Shown here piece after piece: positions 1 through 11,567 of a DNA stretch of 64,000 nucleotides. Source of the DNA: Epiperipatus broadwayi. Lineage: Eukaryota > Onychophora > Udeonychophora > Euonychophora > Peripatidae. Position numbers and translations under genes: made by a program. Numbering within the stretch: the first letter of the stretch is position 1; each line of letters opens with the position of its first letter. The DNA lies in assembly GCA_028023455.1 (NCBI GenBank), contig JAQFVV010000055.1:6230030-6294029 (forward strand), in the 5' to 3' direction. The notes under the pieces were generated by a model, which saw nothing but the letters and a program-made list of their open reading frames with translations, was not told the origin of the DNA and made no database searches.

Positions 1-81
1 AAACCTCATTTCTTTCAGCTTACCTTATAAGGTGAAAAACATAGAACAGTATTCTACTAATGGCATTATTCTTATAATATT

Positions 82-560
82 AGTCATCATTATTTTCAAT
101 CATTAATCCAGTAATAACTATTTTCCTCCACAACATACCAGTAACTATACTTCATTCATTCATCTCACATGTGGTCTTCTTTCGATGTCATATTTGGAGT
201 TCCAATTTAAAACTGCAGCTGTCCATTTATTATCATCTTTACTAGCGATATGTCCAGCTCCATTTTTAATCTCTTAATTCTTTCAATGATGTTAGTGATA
301 TCTGTTTGTTCTCTTACTCCTGTACTTTATTTTCAATCTCATCAAATTTCTTCTAACATAAATCTCTTCAATGCTTCATTGAGTGGACTCAAGTCTCTGT
401 GTTAAGTATTTAAGTCTCAAATTCGTAAGAACTGGTAAAACATATCTATTAAAACCCTTTCCCCCCAAATTCAGAGGAATATTTCTTTTCAGTACTAAGT
501 TATTTCTAGCAAAAGAATTTCATCCAATGATTAATTTGCTCCATTGTGTCTTGTATCTGT
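82..560 (-). mobile_element. RTE-like non-LTR retrotransposon, 3' fragment
   Basis: Read on the minus strand this is the C-terminal end of an APE-type non-LTR reverse transcriptase. It matches the copies at 8395-8765, 41748-42250 and 52718-54860, including the stretch encoding a WAGHIARR-type motif near 240-260. The 3' end, at low coordinates, is an imperfect ATC-rich tail, as in the other copies. The copy is 5'-truncated and carries stops and frameshifts. It contains no catalytic RT core. Family membership rests on nucleotide similarity to the cleaner 41748-42250 copy. Confidence 0.75.
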
Positions 561-1370
561 ATTAATAATCTAATCAAGATACTAATATCCCATCAAAAGA
601 ATTCCATTTATTATCATTCCAGCTGAATTAACAATCTGATTAAGATACTAATATCAAATCATTTATCAAGACTACATTATAATCAACCCAATGTTATTTC
701 TGTAATATTATTTCTGACCCCCATAATGTGTATCTCATTACTATTTAACCACTGGAACCTATAAATGGCATATAAAAATGAAGTGATACCTACAAAATCT
801 GATAAATTATAATGAAAAAAGAAAAGCAAGTCCATTATGTTATTTGATGTACTAGGAAAGCAGAAAAGAAAATGCCATCACAGAAACAAAACACAAAAAG
901 CAAAAGGAATAAGCATAAAAATACTGAAAACTGAATTGCACGATGAACAAATTGCATTCAAACTTTAGAATCTGTTACAAATTAAGTAATTATTGACAAA
1001 AAAAAAAAAGACTTATCAATTGGTTACAGTCTGTAAGGTTTGTGGTATGAATATTTAAAGTGATAATTGAACATTTATTGCAGACAAATTCTTTATATTC
1101 CTATCATCTATTTCTATGTAAAGTCTCTCTGAACATAGTAAACCAGAAAAATAAAATAAGAATTAGTTCCAGATCACCCAGATATTCCTCTTTAGATATA
1201 ATTAAAATTTCTACTCAACCATACAATATAAAACAAATGAATGAACACTTGAACATGATCCTTAAAATGCAGTTCATATTGATCTAGCATTATTCAGTTT
1301 GCTGAAATCACAATTCATTACGTCATATTTATTCAGAATTTATCATTATTAAATTATTACCAATTTAGTT
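561..1370. other. No gene seen; AT-rich spacer
   Basis: I see only AT-rich sequence with a short diverged direct repeat (around 567-589 and 632-655). No convincing exon, RNA gene or element end is visible. Confidence 0.5.
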
Positions 1371-1736
1371 TACAAGCATCAAACTTTCTACATTCACAAC
1401 TTTGACACCACCAACTTCAGATAAATACATAAATGACTATTATTAATCATTCTTTATTCAAGAGATTATCACATCATTCCTAGCTTGAATATACCCTTTA
1501 AACAGTTAAAAATTAATGTATGTTTTAATTAAGCGTAAAAGTTGAATTATTCTATGTGTTTATGTTAAGTTAAAAAACAAATACATCAATTTTTAACTGA
1601 GATTTAAAGTTTACATCTGAACTAGAAATGAAATGATAATCTCTAGCCTAATAAATGATTAGTAATAATTATAAATGTATTTATTTGAAGTGGATGATGT
1701 CAAAGTTGTGAATGCAGAAAATTCTATACTTGTAAT
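1371..1736. mobile_element. Foldback/MITE-like element with about 120-bp inverted arms
   Basis: The left arm (about 1371-1495) and right arm (about 1611-1736) are diverged reverse complements, sharing for example ATTCACAACTTTGACA at 1394-1409 with its complement near 1698-1713. The centre is about 115 bp with no ORF. A diverged single arm of the same family lies at about 40480-40600. I could not fix the target duplication. It could be a non-autonomous DNA transposon or an inverted pair of PLE-derived repeats. Confidence 0.6.
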
Positions 1737-1969
1737 TCAAATTGTAATATTCAGATATTATTTCATCAATGAAGATAAACAGAATGTAAATATGAATTAC
1801 AAAAGTATACATTTATAGAGACTCTAGTTCATATAATTGTGTAGGACTATATTTACCATAACACTGGGGACATTTTATCTTTCTTATTACATTGCCAAAT
1901 CCATATATCATTTATGTTCTTTATTACTTTGTACAATGCTTTTTTACAACCCATTATGTATGTGGATAT

Positions 1970-2100
1970 ATAAATAGTGATTATAAGACAGTATATATAT
2001 AAAATTATTGTGTTTGCTATAGTTCTGAAGAAGATTGTCGAGACAATTGAAATTGTCAATGGTGGGTTGTTAAAAATAATAAAGAACATAAATGATATTA
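1970..2100 (+). ncRNA. Hammerhead-ribozyme-like motif, PLE-associated
   Basis: Positions 2025-2031 read CTGAAGA, which fits the CUGANGA core. A helix II follows (GATTGTC paired with GACAATT, 2033-2048, one G-T pair), then GAAA at 2049-2052 and GTC at 2055-2057, where cleavage would fall. Spacing matches the copy at 35565-35597, while helix II differs by paired changes. Helix III would be only a pair or so, as reported for hammerheads in Penelope-like elements, which tend to act as dimers. Function is inferred, not shown. Confidence 0.5.
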
Positions 2101-2792
2101 ACATTAGAGACATAGAATTAACATTATCTTAGTTTCAACTACACTTAATTGAAGCCTACCCTACCATTCGCACATTTCAAAGTGAGTCTTTGGAGATCTA
2201 TATATTCCAGCTACATTCCCAGGTAAAACTAAATAAATCGGATTACTTTTGCATTTAATACTGGAATTGCTGAGTGCAACAACTGGACTATACATAATTA
2301 CTGCAAGACAGATGGAATCTTTTAATAGTACCTGTAGCTAATACTGGTCTGATTAATCCATATCTTTCGATTGAAAATGAAAACTTGATATTGAAGACTC
2401 TATCCATTTCTAAAATTTATAAACGGTTGCTTCTATATTCGCCTCTTTCCAACTGTATATAAAACAAAATATACAACTAACTCTATCAATATGAAATAGG
2501 TAAATTATCTACTAAAAAAACAGTGAATTATTAAGTTTTCCTTTATGTTTACGTAAAAAAATTTAAAAGGTTTTTTTTTGAGAATATACAACATTTATTG
2601 TTTTCTTAACACCGACAATTTCAGTATCTTAAAAAAAAAATTTAGACAGTAAAAATTAAAATGTTTGAAGTCATTTAACTGAAAATAATTAGAAAAGTAG
2701 TTTAGCGGATAAAAATTACTACATAACATTATTTTTAGCAAGTATAGCTTATTTCAGTATTTAATTAACAAGTAAAAATTGTTATTTCTTAC

Positions 2793-2874
2793 CTTCACTA
2801 TTCGTTTGCGGGTCATATTGTTGTCCACAACCTTTATTATAACATTGGAGCGCTTGATTTGAAACAGCAGCCAT
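2793..2874 (-). CDS. CHORDC1: CHORD-domain protein (CHORDC1/morgana type), first coding exon
   Basis: The minus strand starts with ATG at 2874-2872 and encodes 27 residues plus one base of the next codon: MAAVSNQALQ, then CYNKGCGQQYDPQTNSE. The CYN-x-GCGQ-x-(Y/F)DP-x-TN block is the start of the first CHORD zinc-binding domain of animal CHORDC1, an Hsp90 co-chaperone and Rho-kinase regulator in the cytoplasm. The exon ends in a strong 5' splice site (GAAG then GTAAGAAAT, intron from 2792 downward). The next exon, expected to carry the rest of the CHORD cysteines and histidines, is not found between 2792 and position 1, so the first intron is at least 2.8 kb. That intron contains the RTE fragment, the foldback element and the hammerhead motif. 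The symbol is by family similarity; a CHORD pseudogene is unlikely given the intact frame and splice donor. Confidence 0.85.
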
Positions 2875-3360
2875 CGTATTTTCTAGAATGAACTACTCTT
2901 TATGTTTATTAAACTTGTCAATGTATTATTTTTTTATTATTTGCCGACAGAAGTTTTATATGGATAATACAGAACCATAACATGTGAAATACAGGTTACA
3001 TATATCAAGAAAATTTTTACAACAAAATCTTCTATTTCTTTCTAGAACACGTTTTCCAGCGGTATAAAATGATAATTACGCAGTAAACACTTATTTTGCT
3101 TTACATTCTTCATTAAAAAAATATCAAAAATCAAACCATAAAAAACAATTTTAATATATTAGAAATTATTTAATATATTATAAATTAAGATATATTGTCT
3201 TTTAAAATATGTATGTCTATTATTTTAACCAATAATTTTTTAATCAGGAAAGCAAACGAGATTGAATATACGGCCATTTCTGTGAAATAGCGTGAATGTG
3301 GGAGTTAGAGAATTTATGTGTTTAGCAGCTTTATAGCCATATTAAATATTTTTAGGAATG
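2875..3360. promoter_or_regulatory. Upstream region of CHORDC1, possibly a bidirectional promoter
   Basis: This is the stretch upstream of the CHORDC1 start codon. It has no repeat that I recognise. At 3358-3367 the plus strand reads ATGGGTGAGT, which could be a start codon running straight into a 5' splice site, or the donor of a non-coding first exon. A divergent gene would then begin here. No downstream exon was identified, so the divergent gene is speculative. Confidence 0.3.
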
Positions 3361-5518
3361 GGTGAGTACTTTTTTTGAACTATAAAATGTTTTTGGTTTT
3401 GGATTTTATGCGATTTTTAATAAATATTTAAATTCTAAGCGAAATATGAAAAAGTACTTCCGCATTTACTTGTTTAGTTGCCGTAGATATGTTGTTTTGA
3501 TAGTTATATGAAAAAATATTTATCAAGATAGTTCTGAAACTTAATTTTATTACATTTTATTCTCTTTTATGATATCATTTGTTTATTGTGATAAGATAGC
3601 TGTATTTGTGAAGAGACAATAGATGATTAATTGAATTATTAATTAATCTTTGGTCGTTTTTTTTTGTATATATAAAAAAATATTTATTAAGTTTTCTTTC
3701 TGCAAATTAACTGTTAAACCTTTTATTTTTCATCTTATTTACGTGTGTTAAAAAACATCTTTTGTTGTTAATAGTGATGTTTTTTTTTTTAATTTTTAAA
3801 GAATAAAAGTTATTTTAATTACAGCCATTTTTTGCATTTTATTTGGCCCTCTATTTCATAATTACTTTAGTTATGTTTTTATTTTAATACATTTGTATTT
3901 TATACGTATTGACAGTGAAGTAATTTCCGTTTGATCAGTTTAAACAGTAATAAGAAAATAATTTTTTAATTTTTTAAAAACATGAATAAATAGGATCAAC
4001 CAATTCATTATATGTATATTATTTATTATCCGGACTCAAATTCTGGATTTGATTAATTTTATTTGTTAAGAAATTGAAACAGGTATTTAAATTCTTTATT
4101 TGAAAATTAATACAGACATAACAATCAGTAAACTTAATTCAACTTACTCATCGTACTTAAATTACTAATATTCACGGAATTCTTAATTATGTTTATTGAA
4201 AATATTTTGCTTCCTTAATTCTTTTATCTATTTACCATTTAAAGGATATTTATATAACATTAGTATAAGTGATACTCGTTAGCAGTAGCAGGTATTCGCG
4301 AGTATAGACGTTTTAATTCCAAGGAGAAAAAGTCAATAATAATACGGTGGTGAGTTTTGTTATGATTATACAAACCAGTCTGAAACATAAATCCCACTTC
4401 ATATAAAGCATACTAGTCCATTCTGTTTATTTCATACTGTACAATGCTGTTTGTTTTATTTTTTCAGCAGCAAACTTTTTCTCCAAGGGTTTCAATATTT
4501 GTCTAATTATAGCTTTCCATTGTATTCTATGCTGTCATGTTTTTTCTATGAAAGTAATTAATATTAAACGTTTTTAAAATATCGCTTGAGTAATTTTTAT
4601 AACTAATGGAGTATCTTCTACATAAGCCACAGTCAATAATTTTAACATAAAAGTTATCTTTTTAGAAAGCTTATAGTACTCATTTGTTTCACATGCCTAA
4701 CCCAAGGAATGTGTAATTTTATAATAGTAGACTATACGAAATGGCAAGTTGAAGAATATGTTGATTAGTTGTATTATCATTTAGTATTTTAATTTCAATA
4801 AATATTTTAGTATAAAAAAATATCGATAAGAATACTCCAGAAGTTAAATGTAAATGTACTAATTAATGACAATGGAAACTGTTTTAGTAATGAGTTAGAG
4901 AGATATAAGAAAATGAATAGAGTTATGAAATTAAAAGGTTTCTACAGACTGAATGAAAAGAACGGAAGAGCAAATTTTGAACTGATTAGAGTAAAGATAA
5001 AATCTTACAAATATAGTAGATCCAGAAAGTGAAATTAATTAAATGCTTTCACAAAGGAATTTTATAGAATGGAAAATTTCTGATAAGAGAACAATTAAAT
5101 GGCAGACTATAAAAACTTTGGATTGTAAATTTAAGCACTCTTTTTCTCCTTTGTGTTGGTGAAGTGCTATTGGGCTCGCAACGAGTATCGTCGGTAACCA
5201 GTCAACATCTGCAAGGGAATAAACCCATATGTTTCGGAATCTGAAGGTTAAAAATCCGACTAGTATTTAAAGCAGATTGTCCTGATCTTATTTTGTTTTA
5301 CGTAAGTCTAAATGGCTCTTAGGTTTTAACTTGGGGAACTTAAAGATTTAGCGTAGTTGTGAAAAGTGAAATCCATTAAATAAGTAAATGTTCGACATTA
5401 TTTTTAGAATGTTTTGGAGCAGTCTTAATTCAAATTTTTCTAATGCTTTTATATTACAACAATAAGTTCAATTTTTCCATACAATAAATTAAGTAAAATA
5501 CAATAAAAAAAAAAAAAT
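3361..5518. other. No identified gene
   Basis: AT-rich sequence. A stretch at about 4840-5040 reads as an open plus-strand frame with a coding-like composition (ordered E, K, R, N and F residues), ending in stops, but I do not recognise it. Around 5155-5270 the GC content rises slightly without a clear feature. Confidence 0.4.
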
Positions 5519-5590
5519 TGATTGGCTTTATTGCTTAGGAGTTCATAAAAAGTTCAAGTGCTTGATATGTCCGAATTGCAAAATCTGATA
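5519..5590 (-). repeat. tRNA-derived SINE, partial copy
   Basis: The minus strand carries the tail part of the SINE family seen complete at 5755-5870 (TTTATTGCTTAGGAGTTCAT read on the plus strand). It is truncated and diverged. Confidence 0.5.
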
Positions 5591-5754
5591 TTCTATCATT
5601 TCGCTAAATTACCCAGGGCAAAATTAAATAAAACGACAATTCTGTACACAACACTTTATTTACAGAAATTATATTATTATTGATCAAATACTCTTATTTT
5701 TTTTTATTTTGTTAAAAGCTGCAGCTGCACATTAGAGTATATATAAAAAAACCG

Positions 5755-5870
5755 CTAGTTGCTTTATTGCTCGGGAATTCATAAGAAGTTCGAGTACCAG
5801 AATTGATTCTGGGATCTCCTGATCCCTAGTCGGACGTTCTACCAACAGTGCCAAACCACACCCATTGTTC
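5755..5870 (-). repeat. tRNA-derived SINE
   Basis: Read on the minus strand: a tRNA-like head (GTTTGGCACTGTTGGTAGAAC, box A-like), an ATTCTGG-containing box-B-like middle, then a tail reading AATTCCCGAGCAATAAAGC. Copies of the same unit occur at 6420-6540, 9535-9600, 9680-9800, 13690-13825, 41090-41300 and 55090-55145. Mobilisation would be by a resident non-LTR element; the partner is not identified. Confidence 0.65.
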
Positions 5871-6419
5871 TATTTAAAGCTATGTTTTTGAATTTGCTCA
5901 TATTCTTAAATCAATAACTATCCAAGCTAAAAGTTGTTTAGATTTTTGTTCTATGATTGGCTAAAGGATTTGAGGTTTTTTAAATATTAATTGCTAAACC
6001 AAAGTGTTTATGTTGTATTCAAAACAGTGAATATGTTCCATAGATCATCTTTTGAATTGGCTATAATTGCACTATCATCAATGGATTGCAAGTTCAGAAG
6101 CTAAGGAATTGAAATTATTGTTTTGCCTTTTAATTTGATTCAAATTAAAAATTTCACCATCAAATCTTCATTTAATGTTTTACATTTTATTCGCTCAGAT
6201 GATGAAATATAAATCTAGCCATGATTTTTTTTTTGGGGGGGGGGAGGAAAAAAATTATTGAATTAACTATATTCTTTATATATATAATTGCTGTGAATGA
6301 TTTGATATAATGATAGTGTTGGACTCGGGAGCTCAAAGTCCTTAGTGCAGCCCAACTCTGTCACTTCTGTTGCCTGAATTTCTCATGAATTTTCAAATAA
6401 TAAACCTTTTGATTATTTT
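5871..6419. other. No identified gene; a diverged SINE-like stretch at the end
   Basis: AT-rich. The plus strand at 6310-6400 is a diverged SINE-like unit (TCATGAATTTTCAAATAATA tail). A G-run of about ten bases lies near 6235. Confidence 0.35.
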
Positions 6420-6540
6420 AATTTTGTATGGTTTGGTGCATTGGTAGAGTGGGAGATCCTGGAATCCAAGTTTAGGATCGTGGTTAGGTGCTTGTACTTT
6501 TTATCTCCCGAGCAGTTAACTACTTGATTATTTTTATATA
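6420..6540 (+). repeat. tRNA-derived SINE
   Basis: Plus-strand copy: GGTTTGGTGCATTGGTAGAG near 6430 (box A-like), then a box-B-like centre and the CCCGAGCAGTTAA tail. Same family as 5755-5870. Confidence 0.6.
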
Positions 6541-7639
6541 CATATACTTGAAAAAAAAACAACCCAAACCTTTATTCAGATAATATTGATGAATAAACAA
6601 CCAGAGATTAGCTTTTGATTGGTACAGCATTAAAATATACGTAAACTATTATATTTAAAACATCAAATTTTATTACAATTTTGATAGGATAATGATTAAA
6701 TGGAAGGAAGTCTGGAAACAGTTTACAAATGGTTGTCTGAAGAAGACTTTTGGTTAATTGAAACTCTCAGCTATTTGTGAAAGTGTAGAATAATAAAATA
6801 TTGTATTTGCATTGTGTAAGTGCATAAAAAGGTATGTTGGTATTGTTTGCTTATATTATTTATAAGATATAAACATTAAAAAATTATTTTTTGATATCTT
6901 CACTGACTTTGATCTCCTTGTCCAATTTCTTTACTAATCTTTTGAAACTACTATTTCTACACCCTTTTTTGGTCACCTGAAAGTTGATTTGATACAGCAA
7001 ATATTTCTCACCATAAGAATAAACATTTCTTTATGGAATTTCTTTTGCAAGTTTTGATCATAGAGATTCTCAAGCCATCTTGAAAATTTTTAAATTTTTT
7101 TTAAAATTGATGACAATTTGCTATCAGGAAATTCATTTTCTAAATGATTGTTGATTGTTCTTTTTAAAAGTAACAAAAAATATTCTCTTAGAGCCACAGT
7201 CTCTTAATTATTAAAACTGAGCACTGAATAAGTTTTCAAAGTTACTGTTATATCTATAATATATTTGCAACCTTTCCTCATACTAAATAAGAAGGAATAT
7301 GTATAGATGGATATGTATTAGTTATGTCCATACGAATGTATGCATGTGTGTTTTAATGGTTGAGGTCATATATTTATCTTAAAAAATAGATTCTAAAGTA
7401 GTTCAGGTAAAAAAATAAGTGGAAAGTAGTGGCGTTCTCTTTAATAATCAATGTTCAATAATAAAAAATAGTTGAGTGGTTAGTCACTTAAGGGATTGTA
7501 TAGCATGTGAGTATTGAAAGTGACAGATTTGCTTCAATTTAGGGACACTTAGCTCTCAATTCTGTTTGCTGTACTATTGTGCTAAGCTGCACACGACATA
7601 GTCAACAAAAGAAGTTTATTATTTTCATTTATAATTTAA
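6541..7639. other. No identified gene
   Basis: AT-rich sequence with T and A runs; no element ends, exons or RNA genes recognised. Confidence 0.45.
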
Positions 7640-8240
7640 CTGCAACTCAGTTTTTATAACCCATTGCTCATCACCTCCATATCTGTTCAGCAAACTTATT
7701 TATTTTATTCTTCTAATTTATGTATGATCTCTTACAATTACTTGGAAACCAGCTTGATTTAACTTGCCTGTTTGTTGTCAGTCATCTCTTTTAGTGAATT
7801 ACTCAGCCGAACTCAGTTTTAGCCTCATATTTCTTTCAAAAATGTTAGTGATATTTGTTTGTTTTATCCATAATGAAAACACAATAATATTTTCAATTCA
7901 AGCTCATTTGCTTGTATTGTCATATAGATCTGAACTGAGTTCACCATCCATACATTTTGATATCTTTGGTTCTTTAATAACCTCAGTCACAATAATCCTA
8001 TTGGGAAGGATTGGCATTAAACCATTAAATGGTACATGATCATCATTCCTTATGCCAACACAAACGTATTCCAATTATTTCGAACATGCTCTTTTGTCAA
8101 GTGTCCAAATGTCATATCCATAAGTAAGTTCTGATAACACATTTATTAAAATGTATATCAACTAAAAGTACAACTGGTTTATTGATATACCGTAGAATAA
8201 AAGCCTTTCAATAAGAGTTCGGGTGAATGAAAGTTTCATA
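7640..8240 (-). mobile_element. Degenerate non-LTR retrotransposon fragment
   Basis: The minus strand at about 8095-8140 encodes a decayed form of the (L)TYGS-E-TW-L motif that follows the RT domain in RTE/CR1-like elements (here GYDIWTLDKRA). A related sequence lies at 13430-13670. Stops and frameshifts occur throughout. The clade is uncertain; it is a cousin of, not identical to, the RTE-like family ending at 8395. Confidence 0.45.
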
Positions 8241-8394
8241 AGTAGTTTCTTTTATGTAGGTTTTGCCAAAGTGGGAATTCATTTTTAAAATATTACAAGC
8301 ATGAAATTTATTTACTAGTTGATTAACACACTAATATATATGAGCTGCAACTATGAAAGTGTCTATGCCAATATAAAAAATTGAATTTATTCCC

Positions 8395-8765
8395 TATTGT
8401 ATATTCATTATCATCATCATCATCATTTTCAATCATTGTTGATCCACTGCAGGATGAGTTCAGTCTATCTTCTCTGATCTCTAGCTTCGATTCTCCATAT
8501 CACTTAGCACACTTCCTTATTTCATCCATCCATTTCATGTGTGGTCTCTTTTTAGGTCTTTTGTAATCCCTTGGAATCCAGTTTAAGATTTCAACTTTCT
8601 ATTTATCATCTCTTCTAGCAATATGTTCACTCCAACTCCACTTCAGTCTCTTTAATTCTTTCAGTGATGTCAATAACACCGGTTTGTTTTCACTCGTATT
8701 TTGTTTTTGATCTTTTCATATTGCTCCTAACATAAATCTCTCTCTACTTCATTGAGTGGTCTATT
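8395..8765 (-). mobile_element. RTE-like non-LTR retrotransposon, 3' fragment
   Basis: The minus strand encodes the C-terminal tail of the RTE-like protein (WSGHIARRDD-like and RPHMKWMDE-like stretches). It ends at low coordinates in an ATC/GAT triplet tail (8406-8426), the family's 3' microsatellite tail. It is 5'-truncated after about 370 bp. The 41748-42250 copy shows the same 3' end. Confidence 0.75.
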
Positions 8766-9534
8766 ATATTATAATGTGGAATGTTGTTTATTAAAAAAAA
8801 ATGTAATTGGTCAATTAATGAATTCAGATTATTTTAACTTTGAAAATGATATGTCACCAATTTTGCTAGAGATTTAGTCTATAATGACAGAAAATGGTGT
8901 TATGTTAATAGATAATGAGCCACACAAATTTTTTAAAATAATATTATAAAATACTCCTGGTCTTTATTCCCATGCTATTTGGTTCCAGTCTTTTTTTGTG
9001 GATACCAAAATCTGTGAAAAGCTCCTTCCTAAAAGACATTTTAACATGCATATAGAATATAGAAGTTTAACGTGTATACACAATTTGCACATATCCATGA
9101 TATAATATTAATTTGAAAATTATACATGTTAAAATATCAATAAAAATGATTAGCAAAAAATTGAATGAGATACTTATGAAAAGAGAATGAAATAATTAAT
9201 TAAGAGAAAACATTTGTTTGTATGTACTGTCTTCGAAACTACATGTGTATTTACACAGCCTCAAAAAAATACTATTCTTCACTCTTTAAATTCTTAAATT
9301 TCAAGTGTATTTGTTTTTACAGATAGTACTGGACATAATTTTTGTTTTTGTGATCACAGTGGTACCATTTACTTTGTGAATTAGGATATCATAATTGTTT
9401 AAAATTGTCCTAGAGCTAAAATTAATAGTGGTAGCATTACTGTCTAACCTAAAAGAGGCTGTAGTGCTTTGGTTTTAAGTTCATACTGCTTCCTGAATCT
9501 ATGAAATAATTTTATTTTCATCAAATGGTGCCCT
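8766..9534. other. No identified gene
   Basis: AT-rich spacer with no recognisable exon or element end. Confidence 0.45.
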
Positions 9535-9800
9535 GTGGGGTTTGGTGCAGTGGTAGAGCTTTCGATTTGAGATGGGAAGATACCAACCTAAAAAAGACTT
9601 TAAATGGTTTGTTTTTATGTTCGTACTGGTTCTGAATCTATGTAACCAATTCTTATTTTCGTTAAATGATGCTCTGAGTGGTTGGATGCAACAGTAAAGT
9701 GTCCAACTGGGGACCGGGAGATTTAAGGATCAATTCTGGTGCTTGTTCTGGTGATCAAACTTCTTATGAATTCCCAAGCAATGAAGCATTAGGATTTGTT
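9535..9800 (+). repeat. Two tRNA-derived SINE copies
   Basis: A partial copy begins near 9538 (GGGTTTGGTGCAGTGGTAGA) and breaks off after about 60 bp. A nearly full copy spans about 9672-9800, with box-A-like GTTGGATGCAACAGTAAAG and tail GAATTCCCAAGCAATGAAGC. The short open frame across the second copy is incidental. Confidence 0.6.
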
Positions 9801-10241
9801 ATTAAATGGCTACATGTTCCTCTTTTCAATAGATCCTGTGTTGAAATCTTTGTATGGAGTCCACTTTTTCTAATTTAATACATTGCTGTCCACCATAACA
9901 TTCTTTTTATGTATATCATTTAGTAAATTGAATGTTTTTCAAACTTCACTAAATACTTATCACATCTTGTCTTTATAACTTAAGTAGTTTCAGGATCTGA
10001 AGTAATTCAGTATGGTTTTTTTAAAAAATTATATTTGTCAATTTATTCTACTTCGCATACATCTTTTTTTCCAAAACAAGTTCACTTATTTTCATTTTAT
10101 CATATAAATGACTTCTTTTCAATTTGACAGAATTGATACTATTATTAACTTTGAGTTTTGAAGCCATTTTAAAATTCATAATATAATAATTGATAATGGT
10201 GCATTTGTAACATCATACAGGCCAGTACAGTATATACTGTA
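9801..10241. other. No identified gene
   Basis: AT-rich; nothing recognised up to the TA target site of the pogo-like element. Confidence 0.4.
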
Positions 10242-11565
10242 TTACTTCGAATATAAGACACTATTTTTTCAAATTTTGGACCCGTAAAAAGGAGATGTGC
10301 ATCCTAAATTCTAAACAAAAATGATTAACATTTTATTTCTGCAGTTCTTTGCTTTACACTGTACATACACATAGTATTACGATTGATATTCCTGTGTAGA
10401 ATAGCGTGTTAAATCTTTTTTAATCAAGAGATAAAAGGTTTAACATTAAATGTCAGTATATTTTGGTTTAATTTTGTAAACGGATTTAATTATTAAACTG
10501 CTACTTTTAACATTATTTTGTCGATTTTATCGTTATTAACTTTTAGAATTTTTTTTCCAACCAATAAATCATTTTGACAATTCCCGATATTTCCATTTTG
10601 AATTTCAAAATGAAAACGAATGTTTTAGAATCTTTAAAAGTTATTTTGTCGATTTTGCTGTTATATTATCAAGAAAACTATTGGATAACCTTTAGAATTT
10701 TTTTACAACTAATAAATCAATAAATTTAAATTTATGTTATAACAATGTGATAAAAACCTCCCTGTCAAGGTTCTGATTGGTTGTTTCTTGTTGTCTACAT
10801 AAGAGAGCATCTGTCATTGATTTTGACAGTTCCCAATGTTTTCGTTTTGAATTTCAAAGTGAAAACAAATGTTTTAGAATCTTTTTTTACACATTTTAAA
10901 TTTTTTGCAGAATATTTGTGAAAATATTAATTATTTTAGAAGGATGATTCAGATTTTAATAGAAAAATTTACTTTTACACGAAAGCAAATTGACAAAGAA
11001 ATTATAATGTTCAGCTGCAATTTACTGTATAATTGGATGACATTAATCTTAAAGTAAAAACAAAAAACGGATCTGGTAATAAACCAGCAGGTATGATCTT
11101 GTAAACTCCAACCACTTGATGTAACTGTTAACAAAACCTTTAAAGGTAGAATGAGTACTCATTATGAAGCATGGTTAAATCGAGAAAATCATCCTTTGAT
11201 CCCAACTGGTAAAATAAAATGAGCTTCGCTTTCTACAGTAGCTGCTCAGTAGGTTTTGCAGTCTTGGAAAGATATCCCTAAAAAAAAATATCAAAAAATC
11301 TTTCTTAAAATGTTGCATTGCTAATTATTTAAATGACATTGAAGATGAGAATTCAAGTTCTAAAAGTGAAGATCTTGAAAGTGGAAGTATAGTTGAGGAA
11401 GATTCGCAATAAATTAGACAAGCTTATTGTATTTATATCAGTTTCTATTTAACTAAATAAAAATGTTTCTTATTTTTCAATAAAATAATTTTTAATTATT
11501 TTCCAAATTTTTCGAGCTTTAAACTATTGCGTCTTAAATTTGGGGGCATCTTAAATTAGAAGTAA
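10242..11565 (+). mobile_element. pogo/Tigger-like DNA transposon (Tc1/mariner superfamily), degenerate
   Basis: The ends are imperfect inverted repeats beginning TTACTTCGAATATAAGA on the left and TTACTTCTAATTTAAGA on the right (read inward). They are flanked by TA at 10240-10241 and 11566-11567, the target duplication expected for this superfamily. The interior holds the C-terminal part of a pogo-type transposase. A diverged internal duplication of about 100 bp lies at 10510-10635 and 10640-10880. The element is about 1.3 kb, shorter than autonomous Tigger elements, and the N-terminal DNA-binding and catalytic parts are lost or unrecognisable. Confidence 0.8.
11067..11412 (+). pseudogene. 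pogo/Tigger-like transposase, C-terminal remnant
   Basis: From about 11099 the frame reads CKLQPLDVTVNKTFKGRMS and then a YEAWL stretch. The LQPLDV...VNK.FK...YE.WL series is the hallmark block after the third catalytic residue in pogo/Tigger (DDE-1 family) transposases. Upstream, TDLVINQQ matches the usual TDLV-x-PGG-MT-x-LQPLDV context but is interrupted by a TGA. Two further in-frame stops follow, then a frameshift in an A-run near 11282. An acidic serine-rich tail, also typical, ends near 11412. No functional product is expected. Confidence 0.8.
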
Positions 11566-11567
11566 TA

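Noticed and set aside
1853-2113. 86-residue hydrophobic minus-strand frame resembling a membrane peptide
   Set aside because: It lies in AT-rich repeat sequence across the hammerhead-like motif; hydrophobicity follows from the base composition.
1-2700. Second exon of CHORDC1
   Set aside because: I looked on the minus strand for the remaining CHORD cysteine/histidine pattern and a GWSCC block and found none; the intron appears to run off the window.
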